Of a stretch of DNA of 64,000 nt, positions 1-8,915 are shown in pieces. Below the pieces are notes generated by a model. The model was not told the DNA's origin and made no database searches. It was given only the letters and a program-made list of their open reading frames with translations. The position numbers were made by a program, and so were the translations under genes. Origin of the DNA: Cytobacillus oceanisediminis (GTDB lineage: Bacteria > Bacillota > Bacilli > Bacillales > Cytobacillaceae); NCBI RefSeq assembly GCF_003182355.1, contig NZ_QGTW01000001.1, forward strand, positions 829,642 through 893,641, written 5' to 3'. How positions within the stretch are numbered: position 1 is the stretch's first letter; the number at the start of each line of letters is the position of its first letter.

Positions 1-1522
1 CCTGCATATGAAGTGCCAAATAGTCCGGTCCGCCGGCTTTTGAATCTGTACCAGACATTTTAAATCCTCCGAATGGATGATATCCAACGATCGCTCCTGT
101 ACATGTCCGGTTAATATATAGATTTCCTACATGAAACTCCCGTTTTGCCCTTTCGATTAGCAGTCTGTTATTGGTGATGACGGCTCCTGTTAAACCGTAT
201 TCAGTGTTATTGGCAATCTTGAGCGCTTCATCAAAGCTTTCAGCCTTTGAAAACCCAACCACAGGGCCGAAAATTTCTTCCTGCATCATTCGTGAATTTG
301 GATCCAAATCTGCGAAGATTGTTGGTTCAATAAAGTAGCCTTTTGAATTGTCGCCTTTTCCGCCGCTTACTAAACGGCCCTCTTCCTTGCCAACTTCAAT
401 GTATCCCATAATTTTTTCGAATGACCCCTGATCAATAACAGGTCCCATATACGTATCATGGTTTTCGGGATTTCCGACGATTTTTTGCTCCGTAATCTCT
501 GCTACACGCTCCAGCACCTGATCATATACATCAGCATGAACAACTGCCCTGGAACCTGCAGAACATTTTTGGCCAGAAAAACCGAATGCAGAAGCAAATA
601 TGGATTGGGCTGCCAGTTCAATATCACAATCCTTGTCAACAACGACTGTATCCTTTCCGCCCATTTCTGCAATGACACGCTTTAGATGCTGTTGTCCTGG
701 CTGAATTTTTGCTGCACGTTCAAAAATGCGTGTTCCTACTTCACGGGATCCTGTAAAGGTTATAATACTTGTTTTCGGATGATCAACTAAGTAATCTCCA
801 ACCTCAGCTCCGCTGCCCGGAACAAAATTCACTACACCTTTTGGCAGGCCTGCCTGTTCCAAAATATCCACAAATAATGCGGCAATAATAGGTGTTGCAC
901 TGGCCGGTTTCAGCACAACGGTGTTACCAGTCACGATTGGCGCTACAGTAGTCCCTGCCATGATAGCAAATAAAAAGTTCCAAGGCGGAATGACGACAGT
1001 AACCCCTGTTGGCGTGTAAATATATTTATTGCTTTCCCCTTCACGGCTGTTTACTGGTTTTCCGTTTGCAAGTTCAATCATCTGGCGAGCATAATATTCC
1101 AGGAAATCTATAGCCTCTGCTGTATCAGCATCTGCTTCATTCCAAGGCTTCCCTGCTTCTTTTACTAATAGAGCAGAGAAAAAATGCTTTTTACGGCGAA
1201 TCATCGCAGCTGCTCTAAATAGAATATTCGCTCTCTCCTCCGGATTCCAATATCTCCAATCCTCAAAAGCATCAGCCGCTGCTTGAATCGCCATTTCCGC
1301 ATGGTCTTTGTTTGCTTTTGAAACCGAACCAACCACTTCTTCCTTGTTTGCCGGATTTGAGGAAACAATTTTTTCTTTCGTTGTAATTCTTTCCCCGTTG
1401 ATGACAAGCGGATACTCCCTGCCCATTATTTCATTCACTTCTGCCAGCGCCTGTTCAAAAGCTTCCTTGTTTGCTTCATTTGTAAAATCAGTAAATGGTT
1501 CATGCTTGTAAGGTATTGTCAT
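1..1522 (-). CDS. rocA: 1-pyrroline-5-carboxylate dehydrogenase (C-terminus beyond the window)
   Basis: Oxidises glutamate semialdehyde/P5C to glutamate with NAD, the second step of proline catabolism. Translating the minus strand from 1522 gives an open frame to the window edge with the full aldehyde dehydrogenase signature: [22 protein letters not shown] and the catalytic Cys at about residue 320 in [12 protein letters not shown]. The start [10 protein letters not shown] matches Bacillus RocA; an in-frame ATG two codons upstream (1528) sits too close to the AGAAGGGAT ribosome binding site. It lies 23 nt downstream of putB on the same strand, so the two probably form a proline-degradation operon. 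Family assignment is secure; only the last residues are missing. Confidence 0.95.
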   Translation of the reverse strand, partial: MTIPYKHEPFTDFTNEANKEAFEQALAEVNEIMGREYPLVINGERITTKEKIVSSNPANKEEVVGSVSKANKDHAEMAIQAAADAFEDWRYWNPEERANILFRAAAMIRRKKHFFSALLVKEAGKPWNEADADTAEAIDFLEYYARQMIELANGKPVNSREGESNKYIYTPTGVTVVIPPWNFLFAIMAGTTVAPIVTGNTVVLKPASATPIIAALFVDILEQAGLPKGVVNFVPGSGAEVGDYLVDHPKTSIITFTGSREVGTRIFERAAKIQPGQQHLKRVIAEMGGKDTVVVDKDCDIELAAQSIFASAFGFSGQKCSAGSRAVVHADVYDQVLERVAEITEQKIVGNPENHDTYMGPVIDQGSFEKIMGYIEVGKEEGRLVSGGKGDNSKGYFIEPTIFADLDPNSRMMQEEIFGPVVGFSKAESFDEALKIANNTEYGLTGAVITNNRLLIERAKREFHVGNLYINRTCTGAIVGYHPFGGFKMSGTDSKAGGPDYLALHMQ

Positions 1523-1545
1523 TTTCATCTATCCCTTCTATTTAT

Positions 1546-2463
1546 CTATTTAATTGCCATCCCTTTAAGAGCAAATGCTATATTAGCCGGACGTTCAGCA
1601 AGTCTTCTCATAAAGAATCCATACCAATCACATCCATATGGAACATACACTCGAGTTTTATATCCTTCTTTCACTAGCTCCTGTTGTGTAGTTGTTCTCA
1701 TTCCATAAAGCATTTGAAATTCAAAAGAGCCCAAGCTGATGTTATGGTCTTTTACAACTCTTTTAGTGTAGTCAATCATCTTATCATCATGTGTAGCAAT
1801 TGCTGTATAATGCCCATTTAATAGCTGGGTTTTGATGAGCCTTTTATAATTTTCATCCACATCCGTTTTTTCCGGAAAAGCCACATCAGGTGATTCCTGG
1901 TAAGCTCCTTTTACCAACCGCAAAAATGGCTGATAGGGAAGTAAATCATTCAAGTCATTTTCCGTCCGGTATAAATAGGCTTGAAGGACCGTGCTAACAT
2001 ATGAGTAGCGTTTTTTAAAATCTTTAAAAATATCAAGCGTTTTTTGACAGCGCTGCTCATCTTCCATATCAATGGTAACCATGATCTTTTGCTTTTCGGC
2101 TGCATCCAGGATTCTTGCCAGATTTTCATAAACAAGCTGGGCATCTATGTCTAAACCTAATGATGTAAGCTTCAATGAAACCTGTGAATCCAAGCTTCCG
2201 GATGCGATCATTTCAATCGTCCGGATACACTCATCTGTTCGTTCTCTTGCGACAGCTTCATTTGTTACAAACTCGCCTAAATGATCAACCGTAACAGCCA
2301 ATCCTTGCTCGTTAAGTGTCCGGATGAATGGAACGGAGCTTGGGAAGTCCGTTCCACCAATAATTTTACCGGCAGCAATATTGCCTCCCCATTTTTGGGC
2401 AGCACGATTTAGTGCCTTGTTTTTCGATAAATATAAAAAAAAGGATCTGGAACATATATTCAT
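1546..2463 (-). CDS. putB: Proline dehydrogenase
   Basis: FAD enzyme that oxidises proline to 1-pyrroline-5-carboxylate and passes electrons to the respiratory chain. The 305-residue protein has the expected length of the monofunctional Bacillus enzyme and its conserved blocks: TVDHLGEFV, VSLKLTSLGLD, TIDMEDE, LRLVKGAYQES, ATHDDKMI, FEFQMLYGMR and the C-terminal RRLAERPANIAFALKG that helps bind substrate. ATG at 2463 follows GGGGGTG. It precedes rocA, giving the two-step route proline to glutamate. The first residues differ slightly from B. subtilis PutB, so the exact start is less certain than the function. Confidence 0.95.
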   Translation of the reverse strand: MNICSRSFFLYLSKNKALNRAAQKWGGNIAAGKIIGGTDFPSSVPFIRTLNEQGLAVTVDHLGEFVTNEAVARERTDECIRTIEMIASGSLDSQVSLKLTSLGLDIDAQLVYENLARILDAAEKQKIMVTIDMEDEQRCQKTLDIFKDFKKRYSYVSTVLQAYLYRTENDLNDLLPYQPFLRLVKGAYQESPDVAFPEKTDVDENYKRLIKTQLLNGHYTAIATHDDKMIDYTKRVVKDHNISLGSFEFQMLYGMRTTTQQELVKEGYKTRVYVPYGCDWYGFFMRRLAERPANIAFALKGMAIK

Positions 2464-2908
2464 TCATAACACCCCCAATGGTTATAGCAGCTATCCACCA
2501 CCCAAATTATCTTAATTCAGCAGGCTACTACCAAAGATGCAACCGGATCACATCTTTGTTTTCTATCATAGTTAGTACTCTACATTTCTGAATAGTCTGT
2601 AACAATGTATAAAAAAAACAAATATTTCATTGTTTTTTGTGTTAGAAACACAATAGGAAATTTCACTGCAAAAAGCTATACCTTTGGAACCTCCTCACTT
2701 AGAAACTAAGACCTTTCTCATTACTAAGCACCTATTTTCGCCGTTATGACAGCTCTATGGGGACCATTCTTCTCCCTCGATTTTCGTCACCATAACCGCC
2801 CCATTCCCCATGGCTTACTTCTTCTGTCCTGCCCATTTTACCCATGGACACTCACCTGCCTTATCCCACTTAGAATATACTGTAGGAGTTATTGGGGGTG
2901 AAGATGTC
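2464..2908. other. Intergenic region upstream of putB
   Basis: About 445 bases between divergent genes. It should hold the putB-rocA promoter. I see an ACAATG/CATTGT inverted repeat around 2602-2632 in AT-rich DNA, but nothing I can assign to a named regulator. An open frame running from 2810 into the next gene has no ribosome binding site at its first ATG and is not used as the start. Confidence 0.4.
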
Positions 2909-3655
2909 ATGATTTTATATACAGATAATTCCACCGACCGGTATCAGCTAAAAGAATGGGAACGAAACGCGCTGGAAAAGTTCGAAGTGAAGTTGACGGA
3001 TAAAGCTAAACCATTCCCTTGCATCCCGGCAACCATCGGATTTTCCAAAAAACAGCTTCGTTATGGATTTGCGGATGACCCAAGGGAACCGGCCTCCATC
3101 GAACAAGTGGCTAAAATGCTGAAGGAATTCACCCATCATTCAAGAACATTCGGAAACTACACTTCTCTCATTGTCTTCTACAAAACTCCGAAGGATTTGA
3201 GAGATTCCTATAAAGTGGAACAATTTGAACAGATGTTTTGGCAGCACCTCACCAACCTGAGTGAGTTAGACGAAGTTGAATGGCCAAGAAATATCCCCAA
3301 AGACCCACATAATCCAATTTGGGAATTTTGCTTTCATGGGGAGCAGTATTTTATGTATTGTGCCACTCCTGCACACGTGAATCGGCAGAGCCGGCATTTT
3401 GATTGCTTCATGCTAGCCATCACCCCGAGATGGGTGCTGCAAGAGTTTTCTAAAAAAGAATCTTTTGTCCGCAGGATCAGATCCCAGGTGCGAAAAAGGC
3501 TGGAAAAATATGATAGTACCCCGATCCATCCAGACCTAAACAGCTATGGAGCAGATGATAACTTTGAATGGAAGCAATATTTCCTGAGGGACGAAGACAC
3601 CACTATATCGGAGTGTCCCTTTCACAGGTTTTTGGGAATTGCCAAGAAGACCTGA
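2909..3655 (+). CDS. YqcI/YcgG family protein
   Basis: A 248-residue protein of the YqcI/YcgG family, known in bacilli but of unknown function. Typical blocks are PFPCIPATIGF near the start, RYGFADDPRE, FWQHLTNLSELD, WPRNIPKDPHNPIWEFCFHG and the C-terminal CPFHRF. The start is placed at ATG 2909 because GGGGGTGAAGAT lies just upstream; an in-frame ATG at 2810 would add 33 residues that do not fit the family and has no Shine-Dalgarno. The gene stands alone and converges on the csgA-like gene, with a shared terminator between them. Conserved Cys and His residues may matter for activity, but no reaction is known. Confidence 0.85.
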   Translation: MILYTDNSTDRYQLKEWERNALEKFEVKLTDKAKPFPCIPATIGFSKKQLRYGFADDPREPASIEQVAKMLKEFTHHSRTFGNYTSLIVFYKTPKDLRDSYKVEQFEQMFWQHLTNLSELDEVEWPRNIPKDPHNPIWEFCFHGEQYFMYCATPAHVNRQSRHFDCFMLAITPRWVLQEFSKKESFVRRIRSQVRKRLEKYDSTPIHPDLNSYGADDNFEWKQYFLRDEDTTISECPFHRFLGIAKKT

Positions 3656-3691
3656 ACATCCCCAAAATAAGTAATATGGAAATAAATAAAG

Positions 3692-3718
3692 GGAGAACAG
3701 AATCCAATTCTGTTCTCC
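3692..3718. terminator. Bidirectional terminator
   Basis: A perfect 12-bp stem (GGAGAACAGAAT with its complement) and 3-nt loop between convergent genes. T-rich DNA follows on the minus strand, so it mainly ends the csgA-like transcript and probably also the yqcI-like one. Confidence 0.8.
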
Positions 3719-3724
3719 TGCAGC

Positions 3725-3979
3725 TTAAATAAACAACTGCTCATATACCTCATTCAACTGACGCGCTCTTTCTTCATCCTGCTCCTGTTTGGAATACTCG
3801 ATTGCTTCCTCAAGCACCTTATTAAGGTAATTGCTTTCTTCCTGTGTTAACTGCCAGGCAAATATTTGATCTGATTTAAACTCATGGGTAGATAGCCTTT
3901 TATAAAGCCTTCTGCCTACAGCGTCGTTTTCGGTATGGGCAGATAAAATCTCCCGTAAATAACTCAAGGATTGTTCCAT
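3725..3979 (-). CDS. csgA: CsgA-like sporulation protein
   Basis: A small 84-residue protein that resembles B. subtilis CsgA, a forespore protein made under sigma G, in length and in the blocks LSYLREILSAH, NYLNKVLEEAIEYSKQEQDEERA and the C-terminal LNEVYEQLF. It is helical and charged, without membrane segments. The start is ATG 3979, preceded by GAAGGAGAGG; an in-frame ATG at 4021 would add 14 residues without a ribosome binding site. It follows the yteA-like gene on the same strand by about 57 nt. The match rests on recalled family similarity, so the symbol is tentative; a sporulation role fits the neighbourhood. Confidence 0.7.
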   Translation of the reverse strand: MEQSLSYLREILSAHTENDAVGRRLYKRLSTHEFKSDQIFAWQLTQEESNYLNKVLEEAIEYSKQEQDEERARQLNEVYEQLFI

Positions 3980-4036
3980 CAGAGTCCTCTCCTTCGGGTT
4001 TACTAAAACAGCTATTGGCATGTTATTGGAAAAAAG

Positions 4037-4795
4037 TCACTTGTCATCATCGACATATGCATCATGTTCAAAAGCCGGCAAGTCCCCAAATGAAGTCATG
4101 ATTCCTTCTTCATCAAGGGTTTCTTCATATTTATCATGCTGGTCATTCGGGAAAACCGTAATATTCTTTCCATACATATCATTGCCAACAAAATTTTCAT
4201 AATCTTCTACATAACCCACATTTTCATCATACTCAATGTAGGTGTCATTATAATGCTCGGAAGGGACGGCTAAATCGGATGGCGTTTCCGATGTCCCCCA
4301 TTTAGCAACCTCCTGCCAGGAATCTTCGGCATCATAAGCGACATTTTCATCCTGTTCATCCATATCGAATTTGCCAAAAGGAGGCATTAATACACCTTCC
4401 TCAATGGGACGGTTTGTTGAAATCGTCTGGTCAGGAGAATGCTCCTTGCAATATAGGGTTTCCGGGACTGCTTCAAGTCTCTCCAGAGGAATTTCCTTAT
4501 TGCAGGCAATGCATTTGCCATAGGTCCCCTTTTCGATGGAAGCGAGTGCTGCTTCAATCTTCTCAAGTTCGTAATCTAAATGCTGATGCAAGGCAATGTC
4601 CTTTTCGCGCTCAAACAATTCAGTGCCCTCATCAGCTGGATGGTTATCATAACTTGATAACTCCCCCATTGACTCATGAAAAAAGTCTGATTTTAAATCA
4701 AATTCATCATTAGCACCCTGTCTTTTATTTATGTCTTGTTTCATCTTTATTAAGGCTGCACGGAAGTCAGCAATTTGATTTTGATTTAACGGCAT
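4037..4795 (-). CDS. yteA: YteA family sporulation protein (DksA/TraR-type zinc finger)
   Basis: A 252-residue member of the Bacillus YteA family, a DksA/TraR relative linked to sporulation. The N-terminal part (about 1-90) is a helical hairpin with ELSSYDNHPADEGTELFEREKDI, typical of the family; then comes the zinc finger GKCIACNKEIPLERLEAVPE, with a C-x2-C pair and a later C/H pair in YCKEH (about 93-118). The C-terminal half is very acidic (Asp/Glu/Tyr rich, ending DDDK). ATG 4795 follows AAGAAGGAATG. Unlike DksA, its effect on RNA polymerase is not established. Confidence 0.88.
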   Translation of the reverse strand: MPLNQNQIADFRAALIKMKQDINKRQGANDEFDLKSDFFHESMGELSSYDNHPADEGTELFEREKDIALHQHLDYELEKIEAALASIEKGTYGKCIACNKEIPLERLEAVPETLYCKEHSPDQTISTNRPIEEGVLMPPFGKFDMDEQDENVAYDAEDSWQEVAKWGTSETPSDLAVPSEHYNDTYIEYDENVGYVEDYENFVGNDMYGKNITVFPNDQHDKYEETLDEEGIMTSFGDLPAFEHDAYVDDDK

Positions 4796-4991
4796 TTTAT
4801 CATTCCTTCTTAAGTGACATTTTCTTACCTTAGTTTTAGCATTTAATGAAAAGAAATGAGGGAGTTTTTGTACCGGTTAAACCATTTTTTGGACTGAGAA
4901 ATTAGGGTTTCCGGTGATTAAATGACCGGCTTTTCGGGAACTTTAAGAAATTATCCAGCTAATTTACGATTAGACATTTGAACCCATGTAA

Positions 4992-5480
4992 TCTGGGAGC
5001 TAATCTTACTGATTAACGACGATAAGTCTTTCTCCTTCGGGGTATGGTAGCTATTCACGCTGATTAACGACGATAAGCCATACAACCTTCTAGGTCTGGG
5101 AGCTAATCACGCTGATTAACTACGATAAGCCATACAACCTTCGAGGTTTGGTACTTAATCATGCTGATTAACGACGATAAGTCTTGCTACCTTCTGGGTT
5201 TGGTAGCTATTCACGCTGATTAACGACGATAAGTCTTGCTACCTTCTGGGTTTGGGAGCTAATCACGTTGATTAACGACGATAAGCCATACAACCTTCGA
5301 GGTTTGGTAGCTAATCATGCTGATTAACGACCATAAGTCTTGCTACCTTCTGGGTTTGGTAGCTAATCACGTTGATTAACGACGATAAGCCATACAACCT
5401 TCGAGGTTTGGTAGCTAATCATGCTGATTAACGACCATAAGTCTTGCTCCCTTTGAGGTTTGGTAGCTAACCAGCTATTC
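4992..5480. repeat. Tandem array of a 52-bp repeat, about nine copies
   Basis: The motif GATTAACGAC recurs at 5011, 5062, 5114, 5166, 5218, 5270, 5322, 5374 and 5426, a spacing of 51-52 bases, with the unit decaying at both ends. Each unit contains two dyads: TAATCA-N3-TGATTA and GCTACC-N10-GGTAGC (or the variant CATACAACC). Two sub-types alternate, one with AAGTCTTGCTACC and one with AAGCCATACAACC. There is no open reading frame across it. A second array of the same period and core lies at 30003-30290. Confidence 0.9.
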
Positions 5481-5526
5481 AAGCGATTATCGGCAAAAGG
5501 GGTTCAGCCCTTAATATAAACAAAAC

Positions 5527-5561
5527 AAGAAGAAACAAGGAACTTTCCTTCGCTTCTTCTT
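5527..5561 (-). terminator. Terminator after the 38-residue small gene
   Basis: On the minus strand an imperfect 15-bp stem (AAGAAGAAGC..., closing on TTCCTT...TTCTTCTT) with a short loop is followed by GTTTTGTTT. It lies about 18 nt beyond the stop codon of the small gene, which supports that gene being real. Confidence 0.7.
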
Positions 5562-5578
5562 ACCTGGCTTGTATTGTA

Positions 5579-5695
5579 TTATTTATTTTTGTTAGTCTTC
5601 CCTTTTTTAGGGTTATCTGCCTGAAAGGCAGTTTCGGTTTCATGATCTTTTTGAACTTGTTCAATGCTTGAATTTTGTATTCCCTTCTTCTCCAT
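5579..5695 (-). CDS. Small hydrophilic protein, 38 residues
   Basis: Minus-strand ORF with an ATG at 5695 after a strong AAAGGTGGTGAATTGA ribosome binding site, and its own terminator just downstream. The peptide is polar with a lysine- and asparagine-rich tail (PKKGKTNKNK), in style like the minor small acid-soluble or other very small spore proteins of bacilli. I do not recognise the family. It lies 82 nt beyond the end of the DUF421 gene. Reality as a gene is likely; function is unknown. Confidence 0.6.
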   Translation of the reverse strand: MEKKGIQNSSIEQVQKDHETETAFQADNPKKGKTNKNK

Positions 5696-5777
5696 TCAAT
5701 TCACCACCTTTTTTGACAAGATTTAATTTACCCGCCACAATAATTCCCATTCAAATCATAACTGGGATTTATTAGTC

Positions 5778-6473
5778 TTAATGGATATCATCCCTTTTAT
5801 CAAAGTAAAGGCTTCCATCTTGTTGGACTTCTGCATAAAACACATCACTGACTGATTGGATATTGGCATTCTTAAGCTCTTGATCCAGCCAGCTGTGGTC
5901 AAGTTTAAGTTTGGAAAGATTTTCTTTGTTTATTTTTCCATCTGAAATAACTTCTGTTGCCAGTGGAAATATAGTGGTGGTTGCACTAAATCCGCTTATA
6001 TCACTTTTGGTAGCAGGCTGTTTGTTCACCTTTTTTAGGACAGACAGCTGCCCGTTGGTTTCTAAAATAGCGTAATCGACATCTGTTAGTGAAAAGGCAT
6101 TTTTCTGCCTTAACATCGCCCGAAGCGAATCAATATCAAGGCGTGAATTTTTAAGAGCACCTTCCATAATTTGTCCATTACGAACCACTATTAGGGGATC
6201 GCCCGTTGTAACTTTCCTTCCCCGTTTTGATTTTATATCCGCCATACCCATTAATAGTGTAAAAAAGGTCCAAACGATTAAAGCAATGACTCCATTTCGA
6301 ATGCTTAAATTTTGATTCACAGCAAGGTTTGCGGTGATGGAACCAATCCCGATGGCGGATGTCCAGTTAAAAAATGTCATTTGGCTTATTTCTTTTCGTC
6401 CCATCATTCTTGCTAATAAAAATAGTACTAAAAATGATATGGTTACACGGAGAATAACCTCGATTACAGACAT
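5778..6473 (-). CDS. DUF421 (YetF/YrbG-type) membrane protein
   Basis: A 231-residue inner-membrane protein of the DUF421 family. Three transmembrane helices fill about residues 1-80 (with LLARMMGRKEISQMTFFNW and the ITANLAVN turn), followed by a cytosolic domain with the family hallmark GDPLIVVRNGQIMEGALKNSRLDIDSL, then DVDYAILETNGQLSVL. In B. subtilis related proteins (YetF, YdfS, YkjA) are spore or membrane proteins of uncertain role. ATG 6473 follows AAGGGTGATC. It is transcribed away from the SASP gene. Function beyond the family name is not established. Confidence 0.88.
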   Translation of the reverse strand: MSVIEVILRVTISFLVLFLLARMMGRKEISQMTFFNWTSAIGIGSITANLAVNQNLSIRNGVIALIVWTFFTLLMGMADIKSKRGRKVTTGDPLIVVRNGQIMEGALKNSRLDIDSLRAMLRQKNAFSLTDVDYAILETNGQLSVLKKVNKQPATKSDISGFSATTTIFPLATEVISDGKINKENLSKLKLDHSWLDQELKNANIQSVSDVFYAEVQQDGSLYFDKRDDIH

Positions 6474-6848
6474 TGTTGATCACCCTTAATTTAATTCACT
6501 AGTTTTAGTAAAAATAAAAACGGATTTAGCCCGGCCCTAATGGCCCGGGACTTTTCTTTGGTTGTAAAACTCACTTGTCATCTTAGTGAAAAACCACAAG
6601 AGATGAAACTGTTTTAGGATTGGGGGAAACCCAATCCTTCCCCTATCACCATGGCATAATGATAAGAACTACAAAGAGAATGAAAAATAAAGGATCTTCC
6701 TTTTATTAATCACTAAAGCTTAGTATTATTCGCTTGCTCCTTATTATTCAACATTGCCTATCTCACTTATACACCCAAATATTAACAAGTATTTGTTTAT
6801 CTATATTAAGGAAAATTAATTTTATATAAATCCAAGGAGGTGATTTAC
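6474..6848. promoter_or_regulatory. Divergent intergenic region before the SASP gene
   Basis: About 375 bases between divergent genes. A GC-rich near-palindrome at about 6534-6553 (CCCGGCC...GGCCCGGG) stands out from the AT-rich surroundings. A forespore (sigma G) promoter for the SASP gene is expected between about 6785 and 6830, but I could not fix convincing -35 and -10 boxes by eye. Confidence 0.35.
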
Positions 6849-7058
6849 ATGGCACGAAGTGGTGGAAATAACGAATTATTAGTTGATGGCGCTCAGCAAG
6901 CTATTGATCAAATGAAAGTCGAAATCGCTCAAGAATTTGGTGTTCAGTTAGGAGCAGAGACAGTTTCTCGCGCAAATGGATCTGTAGGTGGAGAAATTAC
7001 AAAACGCCTAGTTGCGACTGCTCAATCCCAATTAGCGGGCGGCGGACAATTCCGCTAA
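6849..7058 (+). CDS. Alpha/beta-type small acid-soluble spore protein
   Basis: DNA-binding protein that coats the chromosome in the dormant spore, gives resistance to UV and heat, and is degraded at germination. The 69 residues have both family signatures: the GPR protease site in VEIAQEFGV (cut expected after Glu25), preceding [22 protein letters not shown], the conserved DNA-contacting part. The start is ATG 6849 ([12 protein letters not shown]); the GTG at 6840 is part of the AAGGAGGTGA ribosome binding site. Expression is presumably sigma G-dependent. It is monocistronic, with a hairpin 30 nt downstream. Confidence 0.95.
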   Translation: MARSGGNNELLVDGAQQAIDQMKVEIAQEFGVQLGAETVSRANGSVGGEITKRLVATAQSQLAGGGQFR

Positions 7059-7085
7059 AAAACTTAATAAATTGGCTAATTAATA

Positions 7086-7107
7086 GCTGCCTGCATAAGT
7101 AGGCAGC
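7086..7107 (+). terminator. Hairpin after the SASP gene
   Basis: GCTGCCT and AGGCAGC form a perfect 7-bp stem with an 8-nt loop about 30 nt after the stop codon. The following T stretch is weak (CTTCCGG), so termination may be partial. Confidence 0.55.
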
Positions 7108-7462
7108 CTTCCGGTATTAACCTTGTTTTATAACCATGACATTATCGAATTTATCTTTTAAACAGGACACATAAATAGAAATTAGGAGTGGTTATGGGCT
7201 TTTTAAGCAGCAATCTCAACCCAATTAAAATCTATTTATGTATATATTGATAAAGAAAAAACACCCTTAAAATTGCCAAGGGCATTTGGATATATAGCTT
7301 TCATTATTGTTCTACTGAATTTCTTTTTTATTCCTTAATCTAAAAAAAGTCACAGCCCCTGAATAAAATGCATATATTGCTTATACGTTTTTTCCGGGAG
7401 GGTTAAAAAGAAAAGATAAACTCCCAAAAGCTAATTTATAAATAACCCAGCCATAATTGAAA
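7108..7462. other. Intergenic stretch without a supported gene
   Basis: Between the SASP hairpin and the P450 terminator. An ATG at about 7194 after AGGAGTGGTT opens only 18 codons and the spacing is too short for a good start. I see nothing else. Confidence 0.4.
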
Positions 7463-7490
7463 AAAATCCCCTTGATAGAAAGGGGATTTT
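7463..7490 (-). terminator. Terminator of the P450 gene
   Basis: AAAATCCCC pairs with GGGGATTTT around a 10-nt loop, followed on the minus strand by a T run, 22 nt after the P450 stop codon. Confidence 0.8.
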
Positions 7491-7512
7491 AAATTTGCAA
7501 AGCAGATTTCAA

Positions 7513-8697
7513 TTATTTTAAAAGAAGCGGGATTTCCTTCACTCCTCTTACAATCATTCCCGGTCTCCATTCAAGCTGGTCAATGCTGATGTTAAGTTTC
7601 ATTTCCGGGAATCTTTGGATGATGCTTTGGATGGCGATTTCTCCCTCAAGCCTTGCCAAAGGAGCACCCAGACAAAGATGGATTCCTTTTCCGAATGCAA
7701 GATGCGGGCTTTTTTCTTTTGCAATATCAAAGATTTCAGGGTCCTTAAATTGGTTGGAATCATGATTGGCAGAATTTAAAGCAACGATGACTAAATCTCC
7801 TCTCCGGATAGCTGCACCTCTGAAATCCAGATCCTCACTCGCCCAGCGGGATGTGCTGAATTCAACTGGCCCGTTGAAGCGGAGTGATTCCTCGATTGCA
7901 TTATGTATGAGTTGTGGATGATTTTGAAGCAAGACAAGCTGTTCCGGATTTTCAAGGAGAGCGAGAATGCTGTTGCCAATCAGATTTACTGTCGTCTCAT
8001 GGCCAGCGATGATTAATAGAGTGACGACTCCAAACAGCTCTCGTTCAGTGAGATGATCGCCTTCATTTTCGGCCATTATTAACTGGCTTATCAGATTCTT
8101 CCCTGGATTTTGCCGTACTTTTCCAAACCACTCGCTTAGATATTGAACAAATTCATTCATATGCTGAAACATCTCTGCTGCATGCTCGCCATTGGACCCT
8201 TCAATTAACGAATTGGACCAAACCCGAAATTTATGACGGTCTTTAGCAGGAACGCCAAGAATCTCGCAAATGACGATAATCGGCAATGGAAAGGCAAAAT
8301 CGTCAATCAAATTCATCGTTTCCTTATCTGCTGCTTCCTCAAGAAGTTCATTCGTTATCTCATGAATCCTTCCGCGCATTCCAGAAATCATTTGCGGTGT
8401 GAAAGATTTTTGAACAAGTCCGCGCAGTCTCTTATGATCTGGCGGGTCCGAAAAAAGCATATTATTCATGAAAACACTCTGGTGCTCCATGCTTCCGCCA
8501 AAAAGCTTGGACACATTCTTAATAAACCGATGATCCTTCAACACCTCGACTGCATCTTCATATCTGGTAATAAGCCAGCCTTCCTGTCCATCGGGGAACC
8601 TCATTTTAAGGACTGGCTCCGTCTCCCGCAGATTCTTATAGGCCGGATAAGGATTTTTAGTGAATTCATCAGAAAATACTTTAAATTTGGGATTCAA
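7513..8697 (-). CDS. Cytochrome P450 (CYP107-like, soluble)
   Basis: Haem-thiolate mono-oxygenase of the soluble bacterial class, closest in style to Bacillus CYP107 enzymes such as YjiB and PksS. All landmarks are present: the I-helix oxygen-binding AGHETTVN, the ExxR of EESLR, and the haem-binding loop FGKGIHLCLGAPLARLEG with the axial Cys. There is no membrane anchor, so it should act in the cytosol with separate ferredoxin or flavodoxin partners, none of which are adjacent. The start is TTG 8697 (MNPKFKVFSDEF, usual for the family) after GAGAGGAGAATAAAG; an upstream in-frame TTG at 8739 lacks a ribosome binding site. Substrate unknown. Confidence 0.93.
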   Translation of the reverse strand: MNPKFKVFSDEFTKNPYPAYKNLRETEPVLKMRFPDGQEGWLITRYEDAVEVLKDHRFIKNVSKLFGGSMEHQSVFMNNMLFSDPPDHKRLRGLVQKSFTPQMISGMRGRIHEITNELLEEAADKETMNLIDDFAFPLPIIVICEILGVPAKDRHKFRVWSNSLIEGSNGEHAAEMFQHMNEFVQYLSEWFGKVRQNPGKNLISQLIMAENEGDHLTERELFGVVTLLIIAGHETTVNLIGNSILALLENPEQLVLLQNHPQLIHNAIEESLRFNGPVEFSTSRWASEDLDFRGAAIRRGDLVIVALNSANHDSNQFKDPEIFDIAKEKSPHLAFGKGIHLCLGAPLARLEGEIAIQSIIQRFPEMKLNISIDQLEWRPGMIVRGVKEIPLLLK

Positions 8698-8886
8698 CTT
8701 TATTCTCCTCTCATTTGCAGGCTGCATTAAAAAATTCAAGTTTAAAGGATCTTTTTAAGGCGAGGGCTCCTATTTTATTACAACACCATTTACTTTTTTA
8801 GTCATAAACTTCTCCAGAAGATTTAGCATAAACCGCTTCTTTCTACACATCTTACCCAATTCTGCAGCTGATGTAAGCATTTAAAT

Positions 8887-8909
8887 AAGCCCCCAGTTCC
8901 TGGGAGCTT
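8887..8909 (-). terminator. Terminator of the manganese catalase gene
   Basis: AAGCCCCCAG pairs (one mismatch) with CTGGGAGCTT around a 3-nt loop, followed by ATTTAAAT on the minus strand, right after the catalase stop codon. Confidence 0.7.
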
Positions 8910-8915
8910 TATCGT

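Noticed and set aside
4992..5480. CRISPR array
   Set aside because: The 52-bp units repeat throughout with no unique spacers of constant size, contain two dyads each, and no cas genes are present.
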